Source: Paracoccus zhejiangensis
Lineage (GTDB): Bacteria > Pseudomonadota > Alphaproteobacteria > Rhodobacterales > Rhodobacteraceae
Length of the DNA stretch: 64,000 nt
Direction: 5' to 3'
Assembly: GCF_002847445.1 (NCBI RefSeq)
Contig: NZ_CP025430.1
Coordinates: 186,001 to 250,000, forward strand
Part shown: positions 59,281 to 64,000 of the stretch, one piece after another
Layout: every line of letters starts with the position of its first letter
Numbering within the stretch: position 1 is the stretch's first letter
The notes under the pieces: model-generated
The model's input: the letters and a program-made list of their open reading frames with translations, nothing else
Told to the model about the DNA's origin: nothing
Databases searched by the model: none
Made by a program: the position numbers and the translations under genes

Positions 59281-60723
59281 ATGTCAGAAGGCGTAACCGA
59301 CCGCAGCGAAGACGAGACCGAGACCCCCGGACGCTTCCGGATGCCCGATATCTACGTGATCCTCTTCGTGTTCACGGCCATCGCAGCCCTGCTGACCCAT
59401 ATCATCCCGGCGGGGCAATATGACCGGGTGACGCTGCCGAACGGCCGGATCGCGGTGGACCCCGACACCTTCCGCTATATTGATCCGACCCCGGTCGGGA
59501 TCGAGCAGTTCATGAAGGCGGTGCCGCTGGGGCTGATCGATGCGGCGCAGGTGGTGTTCTTCACCCTGATCATCGGCGGCATGTTCATGGTGATCCGCTT
59601 TACCGGCATCATCGACGTGGCGGTGGACAAGCTGACCCGCCGCTTTGCCGGGCGCAGCGTGATGTTGATCCCGGTCCTGATGGTGACCTTCGCCACCATC
59701 GCCACGCTGATCGGCACGCAGGAGCTGGCGCTGGTCTATGTGCCCGTGATCCTGCCGCTGATGATCGCGCTGCGCTTCGACTCGGTGGTGGCCGCGGGCA
59801 CGGCGCTGCTGGCGACGACGGCGGGTTTCGCCTCGGGTGTGCTGAACCCGATCAATACCGGGCTGGGTCAGACCATTGCCGAGCTGCCGCTTTATTCCGG
59901 CTTCGGCCTCAGGGTGCTGTTGTTCATCGCGCTGGTCGGGGCGGCGGTGCTGTATCTGATGCGCTATGCGCTGAAGGTGCGGGCCAATCCCGGGCAGAGC
60001 CTGATGGCCGGCAACGCGCTGGAGCAGGAAAAGCGCAAGATCTATGTCCATGACCTCGACACGCCGCCGATGCGCTTTACCACCCGGCAGGCCTGGGGCG
60101 GGATCGCGGTGCTGGGCTTCTTCGCGGTGATGGTCTGGGGCGTGCTGACCCGTGGCTGGTTCATGACCGAGATGGCGGGGCTCTTCGTCATCATGGGGAT
60201 CAGCGTCGGCCTGATCGCGGGTCTCAGCAGCGGCAAGATCTGCGAGGCCTTCAACCAGGGGTTCCGCGATGTGATGGTGGGCGCGATGATCGTCGGTCTT
60301 GCCCGCGCCGTCGCCGTGATGCTGGAGCAGGGGCAGGTCATGGACACGCTGGTTCACGGTCTGGGTGATCTGGTCGGCGGGCTGCCCGCGACCTTCTCGG
60401 CGCTCGGCATGTTCGCCGCCCAGCTTGGCTTCAACTTCGTCATCCCCTCGGGCAGCGGTCAGGCGCTGGTCACCATGCCGATCATGGCGCCGCTGTCGGA
60501 CCTGATCGGCGTGACCCGGCAAAGCGCGGTTCTGGCCTATCAGCTGGGCGATGGCCTCTCGAACATCCTCTACCCGACCTCGGGCTATTTCATGGCGACG
60601 CTGGCGCTGGCCGGTGTGTCCTGGGACCGCTGGGTCCGGTTCTTCCTGCCGCTTTTCGGCATCTGGGTCGGGATCTCGGCGCTGTTCCTGATCTATGCGC
60701 AAGCCACGGGTTGGATCGGCTGA
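59281..60723 (+). CDS. YfcC-family C4-dicarboxylate/amino acid-type transporter
   Basis: The 480-residue membrane protein has about thirteen hydrophobic helices. The first loop carries LTHIIPAGQYDRVTLPNGRI and the central part FASGVLNPINTGLGQTIAEL. The C-terminal half includes QLGFNFVIPSGSGQALVTMP, PIMAPLSDLIGVTRQ and SAVLAYQLGDGLSNILYPTS. This is the YfcC/ArcD-like family (ion-transporter superfamily), often taking up basic amino acids, peptides or dicarboxylates. The substrate is unknown. It is divergent from a GntR regulator. GGGAG lies about seven bases before the start. Confidence 0.87.
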   Translation: MSEGVTDRSEDETETPGRFRMPDIYVILFVFTAIAALLTHIIPAGQYDRVTLPNGRIAVDPDTFRYIDPTPVGIEQFMKAVPLGLIDAAQVVFFTLIIGGMFMVIRFTGIIDVAVDKLTRRFAGRSVMLIPVLMVTFATIATLIGTQELALVYVPVILPLMIALRFDSVVAAGTALLATTAGFASGVLNPINTGLGQTIAELPLYSGFGLRVLLFIALVGAAVLYLMRYALKVRANPGQSLMAGNALEQEKRKIYVHDLDTPPMRFTTRQAWGGIAVLGFFAVMVWGVLTRGWFMTEMAGLFVIMGISVGLIAGLSSGKICEAFNQGFRDVMVGAMIVGLARAVAVMLEQGQVMDTLVHGLGDLVGGLPATFSALGMFAAQLGFNFVIPSGSGQALVTMPIMAPLSDLIGVTRQSAVLAYQLGDGLSNILYPTSGYFMATLALAGVSWDRWVRFFLPLFGIWVGISALFLIYAQATGWIG

Positions 60724-60755
60724 CCTCCCATCAGTCCGAGACACCCGACGCGGAG

Positions 60756-60780
60756 GAGGCCAGGTGCAATGCCTGGCCTC
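60756..60780. terminator. Hairpin after the YfcC-family gene, likely bidirectional terminator
   Basis: GAGGCCAGG (60756-60764) pairs with CCTGGCCTC (60772-60780) around TGCAATG. It lies between two convergent genes (YfcC-like and the MerR regulator), 33 bases after one stop and 19 before the other. No long T run is present. Confidence 0.55.
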
Positions 60781-60798
60781 TGTCATTTGGGGAAGGCG

Positions 60799-61215
60799 TC
60801 AGTGATCGGCCAGACAGGCGCCGTGATCGGCCAGAGAGGCCAGCACATAGCAATCCCCGGCCTCGCCCGTGCCGCTGCAGCCCTCGGTGATGCGGATCAG
60901 CTCGGCCTCCAGCGCCCGCAGCCGCGCGATGCGCTGGCGGACATCGGTCAGCTGCGCATTGGCCATCTGGTTGGCCTGCTGGCAGGAGCGGTCGGGGTGA
61001 TCCTGCAACTCGATCAGCGCCGCGATCGCCTCGATCGAGAAGCCCAGGTCGCGGGCATGGCGGATGAAGCCCAGCTTCTCCAGCCCCGCCCGGTCATAGC
61101 GCCGCTGGTTGCCCTCGGTCCGCTCGGCCGGGGGCATCAGCCCGGTTTCCTCGTAATAGCGGATGGTCGGAACCTTGACGCCGGTGCGCCGGGACAGCTC
61201 GCCGATGGTGAACAT
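60799..61215 (-). CDS. MerR-family metal-responsive regulator (ZntR/CadR-like)
   Basis: The 138-residue MerR protein has an N-terminal HTH (MFTIGELSRRTGVKVPTIRY, YEETGLMPPAERT), the dimerisation helix RQRIARLRALEAELIRI, and the metal-binding cysteines C78, C113 and C122, with C134 near the end. Placement is close to ZntR (C79, C114, C124), so zinc, cadmium or lead is the likely inducer. It diverges from a cation transporter 73 bases away with an ideal MerR operator between. The C-terminal HGACLADH may extend the metal site. Confidence 0.92.
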   Translation of the reverse strand: MFTIGELSRRTGVKVPTIRYYEETGLMPPAERTEGNQRRYDRAGLEKLGFIRHARDLGFSIEAIAALIELQDHPDRSCQQANQMANAQLTDVRQRIARLRALEAELIRITEGCSGTGEAGDCYVLASLADHGACLADH

Positions 61216-61226
61216 GAAATCAATCC

Positions 61227-61257
61227 TTGATCCTCTAGTCACTAGAGGAATTACACC
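61227..61257 (+). promoter_or_regulatory. MerR-type promoter/operator between regulator and cation transporter
   Basis: CCTCTAG (61232-61238), TCA, CTAGAGG (61242-61248) is a perfect seven-base dyad. It sits between the -35-like TTGATC (61227-61232) and a -10-like TACACC (61252-61257), a 19-base spacer as in classical MerR promoters where the metal-loaded activator untwists the DNA. Read rightward it drives the transporter at 61289. Confidence 0.85.
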
Positions 61258-61288
61258 AAGGATGAGATGATTCGAAAGAGGTTCAAGG

Positions 61289-61915
61289 ATGAGCGGATGT
61301 TGTGGACACGAGACCAAGTTTGACGGCGTCTCGCCAGATTACCGGCGGCGGTTGTGGATCGTCATCGGGCTGAACGCGGGCATGTTCGCGGTCGAGATGG
61401 CGGCGGGGCAGCTGGCCAAGTCGCAGGCGCTGCAGGCGGATGCGCTGGATTTCTTCGGCGATGCGCTGACATATGGCATTTCGCTGGCGGTGATCGGTGC
61501 CTCGCTGAGGGTGCGCAGCAATGCCGCGCTGGCGAAGGCGGTCAGCCTCTTGCTGATGGGGCTCTGGGTCTTCGGCTCGACCCTCTGGCGGGTGTTCTAT
61601 ACCGAGATACCCGAGGCCGAGATCATGGGGGTCGTCGGGCTGATGGCGCTGGCGGCGAACCTTGCCAGCGTGGCTTTGCTGGTCAGCTACAAGGATGGTG
61701 ACGCCAATGTGCGTTCGGTCTGGCTGTGTTCGCGCAATGACGCCATCGGCAATGTCACGGTGATGCTGGCCGCTGCCGGCGTCTGGGGTACGGCGACCGG
61801 CTGGCCCGACCTGATCGTCGCCGCGATCATGGCCACGCTGTTCCTGTCCTCGGCCTTCCAGATCATCCGGCAGGCACTGGCCGAGCGGCGCGAGGAAGGC
61901 GCACATGCGCATTGA
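61289..61915 (+). CDS. Cation transporter, CDF-like (208 aa)
   Basis: The 208-residue protein has an N-terminal Cys/His stretch (MSGCCGHETKFDG) and about six hydrophobic helices. TM2 carries an acidic pair (ADALDFFGDALTYG) and TM5 a further aspartate (CSRNDAIGNVTV), the zinc-site layout of cation-diffusion transporters with some residues changed. It lacks the long cytoplasmic C-domain, so it is shorter than standard CDF proteins. Being under a ZntR-like promoter, it probably exports zinc, cadmium or a similar metal. Function is inferred from context. Confidence 0.8.
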   Translation: MSGCCGHETKFDGVSPDYRRRLWIVIGLNAGMFAVEMAAGQLAKSQALQADALDFFGDALTYGISLAVIGASLRVRSNAALAKAVSLLLMGLWVFGSTLWRVFYTEIPEAEIMGVVGLMALAANLASVALLVSYKDGDANVRSVWLCSRNDAIGNVTVMLAAAGVWGTATGWPDLIVAAIMATLFLSSAFQIIRQALAERREEGAHAH

Positions 61916-61920
61916 CGAGA

Positions 61921-61946
61921 ACGGGCGGGACCTTGGTCCCGCCCGT
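61921..61946. terminator. 12-bp stem between cation transporter and guaA, likely bidirectional terminator
   Basis: ACGGGCGGGACC (61921-61932) pairs with GGTCCCGCCCGT (61935-61946). It lies in the 44 bases separating two convergent stops. No T run follows on either strand. Confidence 0.6.
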
Positions 61947-61959
61947 ATGCACGTGTCGC

Positions 61960-63522
61960 TTATTCCCACTCGATCGTGCCCGGGGGCTTCGAGGTGATGT
62001 CATAGGTGCAGCGGTTGATGCCCTTGACCTCGTTGATGATCCGCGTCGCGGTCTCGCCGAGGAAGTCGTGCGTGAAGGGATAGTAATCCGCGGTCATGCC
62101 GTCGACCGAGGTGACCGCACGCAGGGCGCAGGCGAAGTCATAGGTGCGTCCGTCGCCCATGACGCCGACGGTGCGCACCGGCAGGATCGCCACGAAGGCC
62201 TGCCAGATCTCGTCGTAAAGACCGTGCTTGCGGATCTGGTCGATGAAGACCGCATCGGCCTTGCGCAGGATCTCCAGCTTTTCGCGGGTGATCTCGCCGG
62301 GGCAGCGGATGGCGAGGCCGGGGCCGGGGAAGGGGTGGCGGCCGATGAATTTCTTCGGCAGGCCCAATTCATGGCCAAGCGCGCGAACCTCGTCCTTGAA
62401 AAGCTCGCGCAGCGGTTCGACCAGCTTCAGCCCCATCTTCTCCGGCAGGCCGCCGACATTGTGGTGGCTTTTGATGGTGACCGAGGGGCCGCCCGAGAAG
62501 CTGACGCTTTCGATCACGTCGGGATAGAGCGTGCCTTGGGCCAGAAACTCGGCGCCCTCGATCTCGTTGGCGTATTTCTGGAACACGTCGATGAACAGTT
62601 TGCCGATGGTCTTGCGCTTGACCTCGGGGTCGCTGACGCCTTCCAGCGCGCCGATGAACAGGTCGGATTCGTCGGCATGGATCAGCGGGATGTTGTAATT
62701 GTCCCGGAACATGGTGACGACTTCCTCGGCCTCGTTCAGCCGCAAAAGCCCGTGATCGACGAAGACGCAGGTGAGGTTGTCGCCGATCGCCTCGTGGATC
62801 AGCACGGCGGCCACCGAAGAATCGACGCCGCCCGAGAGGCCACAGATGACCTTCTTGTCACCCACCTGCTCGCGGATTTTGCGGATGGCTTCCTCGCGAT
62901 AGCTGGCCATGGTCCAGTCGCCGGTGAAGCCCGCCAGCTTCACGAAATTCTCGTAAAGCTTCGCGCCGCGGGGAGTGTGGTGCACTTCCGGGTGGAACTG
63001 CACGGCATAGAAATCGCGCGCCGGGTCGGCGGTGATGGCGAAGGGCGCGCCGGGCGAGGTGCCGTAGACCTGGAAGCCGGGGGCGATCTTCGAGACATGG
63101 TCGCCATGGCTCATCCAGACCTGCTCGCGACCATCGGCATCGGCGAACCAGCCTTCCAGCAGCGGAAGGCGGTCATCGGCGGGCGTCACGAAGGCGCGGC
63201 CAAACTCGGCGGTGCCATGCCCGCTTTCGACCAGCCCGCCCAGTTCCTGCATCATCACCTGCTGGCCATAGCAGATGCCGAGGATCGGCACGCCCATGTC
63301 AAAGGCCGAGGCCGGTGGGCGGGGCGATCCGGGGCGGGTCACGCTGTCGGGACCGCCCGAGAAGATGATGGCTTTGGGCGCGAACTCCGTCAGGAACGCA
63401 TCGGTGACGTTCTGGTAGGGGTGGATTTCGCAATAGACGTTCAGCTCGCGCAGGCGGCGCGCGATCAGCTGCGTCACCTGGGAGCCGAAATCGATGATGA
63501 GAAGGCGCTGATGCTGGGTCAT
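61960..63522 (-). CDS. guaA: GMP synthase (glutamine-hydrolysing)
   Basis: The 520-residue enzyme has the glutamine amidotransferase domain ([17 protein letters not shown]; nucleophile C84 in [21 protein letters not shown]), the PP-loop GLSGGVDSS near 235-245, and the C-terminal dimerisation domain. It converts XMP to GMP using glutamine and ATP. All motifs and the length are normal. Start 63522 is followed upstream by a 136-base gap with the start of a lipoprotein gene on the other side. Monocistronic. Confidence 0.97.
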   Translation of the reverse strand: MTQHQRLLIIDFGSQVTQLIARRLRELNVYCEIHPYQNVTDAFLTEFAPKAIIFSGGPDSVTRPGSPRPPASAFDMGVPILGICYGQQVMMQELGGLVESGHGTAEFGRAFVTPADDRLPLLEGWFADADGREQVWMSHGDHVSKIAPGFQVYGTSPGAPFAITADPARDFYAVQFHPEVHHTPRGAKLYENFVKLAGFTGDWTMASYREEAIRKIREQVGDKKVICGLSGGVDSSVAAVLIHEAIGDNLTCVFVDHGLLRLNEAEEVVTMFRDNYNIPLIHADESDLFIGALEGVSDPEVKRKTIGKLFIDVFQKYANEIEGAEFLAQGTLYPDVIESVSFSGGPSVTIKSHHNVGGLPEKMGLKLVEPLRELFKDEVRALGHELGLPKKFIGRHPFPGPGLAIRCPGEITREKLEILRKADAVFIDQIRKHGLYDEIWQAFVAILPVRTVGVMGDGRTYDFACALRAVTSVDGMTADYYPFTHDFLGETATRIINEVKGINRCTYDITSKPPGTIEWE

Positions 63523-63658
63523 GGATGCGCTTTAAGGCTGGCCGCAGGATGGCGCAAGGGGCCAGACGGGCGCGAGTCGGGGGCAGGGGGAACTGAACCT
63601 GCCGGTCTCGCGTTCGAAATCATCAATCGAAACAGACGACTGTGCAAGGAGCGCGCCG

Positions 63659-64000
63659 ATGACCCTGATCCGACTGACCGCCCTGACGGCCTGTGCCGCG
63701 CTGCTGGCGGCCTGCCAGCCCGGCGGCGGGGCGGACGCGCCCAGCCTTTCGCTCGAGGGAGCCGATCTCGTGCCGCTTGAAACCAGCGTTCCGGTCGATC
63801 CGGCGCAGGAGACGCTGGCCCCCAGCTGTTCCAATGACGGCATCGATTCCGCCGCGATGGTCGAGGCGGTGAATGCCGTCCGCGCAGCCGAAGGCAAGGT
63901 GATCCTGAGCCCCGAAAGCCGGTTGGACAAGGTCGCGCAGAGCCATGCCTGCGACGTGACCCGGATCGGCAAGCCGACGGTGGCCGGCTCGAACGGGTCG
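63659..64000 (+). CDS. CAP/SCP-domain lipoprotein (N-terminal 114 codons, cut by window edge)
   Basis: The start ATG 63659 has AAGGAG seven bases upstream and gives a lipobox (MTLIRLTALTACAALLAACQ; lipidated C19). A linker follows, then a CAP-type domain start: IDSAAMVEAVNAVRAAEGKV, LSPESRLDKVAQSHACDVTR. The pattern (NAVR near the start, then L-x-x-V-A-Q-x-H-A-C-D) is that of CAP/SCP1 secreted proteins in bacteria. The right end of the window removes the rest. Function in bacteria is largely unknown. Confidence 0.78.
   Translation, partial: MTLIRLTALTACAALLAACQPGGGADAPSLSLEGADLVPLETSVPVDPAQETLAPSCSNDGIDSAAMVEAVNAVRAAEGKVILSPESRLDKVAQSHACDVTRIGKPTVAGSNGS

Noticed and set aside
61912-63780. 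Plus-strand frame of about 620 codons across guaA
   Set aside because: Antisense to an unambiguous GMP synthase; its end merges into the lipoprotein region in another frame.

Overview
The window is GC-rich chromosomal DNA from an alphaproteobacterium of the Rhodobacterales. A Paracoccus-like organism is my inference, from the gene families, the dense operons with ATGA/TGATG overlaps, the frequent GTG/TTG starts and a repeat type recalled from that group. It has two parts: the right-hand portion of a prophage or phage-derived element (about 1-18.3 kb) and a stretch of ordinary chromosome (18.7-64 kb).

Prophage part. The left edge cuts a P27-type terminase small subunit gene, so the packaging and structural genes should lie outside the window to the left. 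Next come a cold-shock protein, a DUF982 protein, a leftward block (membrane protein, ParB-domain DNA methyltransferase, HNH nuclease, DUF6362 protein, RuvC-like nuclease, primase/SF3 helicase, four-cysteine PD-(D/E)XK nuclease), and a rightward block (sigma-like factor, AAA ATPase, unknown DNA-metabolism protein, SF2 helicase, then DUF2924 / serine recombinase / HTH). Between the blocks, at 8.1-10.5 kb, sits an isolated pair of unrecognised genes closed by its own strong terminator. This is the best candidate here for an undescribed system. The right end carries an AT-rich Sel1 gene, a truncated gene facing it, another ORF remnant and a tRNA-Ser gene, as expected of an integration hot spot.

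Chromosomal part. 18.8-24.5 kb is an oxidative sugar operon (dehydratase, sugar dehydrogenase, lactonase, mutarotase) with a divergent LysR regulator. 24.8-29.3 kb is a LysR gene divergent from a fused indolepyruvate:ferredoxin oxidoreductase. 29.4-33 kb holds murI, ccmE, nadK and glyA. 33-46.2 kb holds an Nramp-like transporter without the canonical metal-site motifs, DUF817, hydrolases, prfC, an EamA exporter, a transglutaminase, OsmC, dGTPase, an A-type Fe-S carrier, exonuclease III and a short BCCT-like transporter behind a BetI-like palindrome. 46.3-53.3 kb holds an overlapping entericidin/peptide-binding-protein operon, 3-hydroxybutyrate dehydrogenase, LysR, an aminotransferase, an XRE regulator and sdhE. 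53.4-56.8 kb holds a MarR regulator and phoH-ybeY-ybeX. 56.8-64 kb holds an ABM-GNAT fusion, DUF72, GntR with a YfcC transporter, a ZntR-like regulator with a cation transporter, guaA and the start of a CAP-domain lipoprotein.

Two intergenic regions look like small-RNA genes: 24552-24638 (minus strand, anti-Shine-Dalgarno loop) and 49069-49143 (plus strand, good promoter and terminator). No rRNA, CRISPR array or intact insertion sequence was seen.
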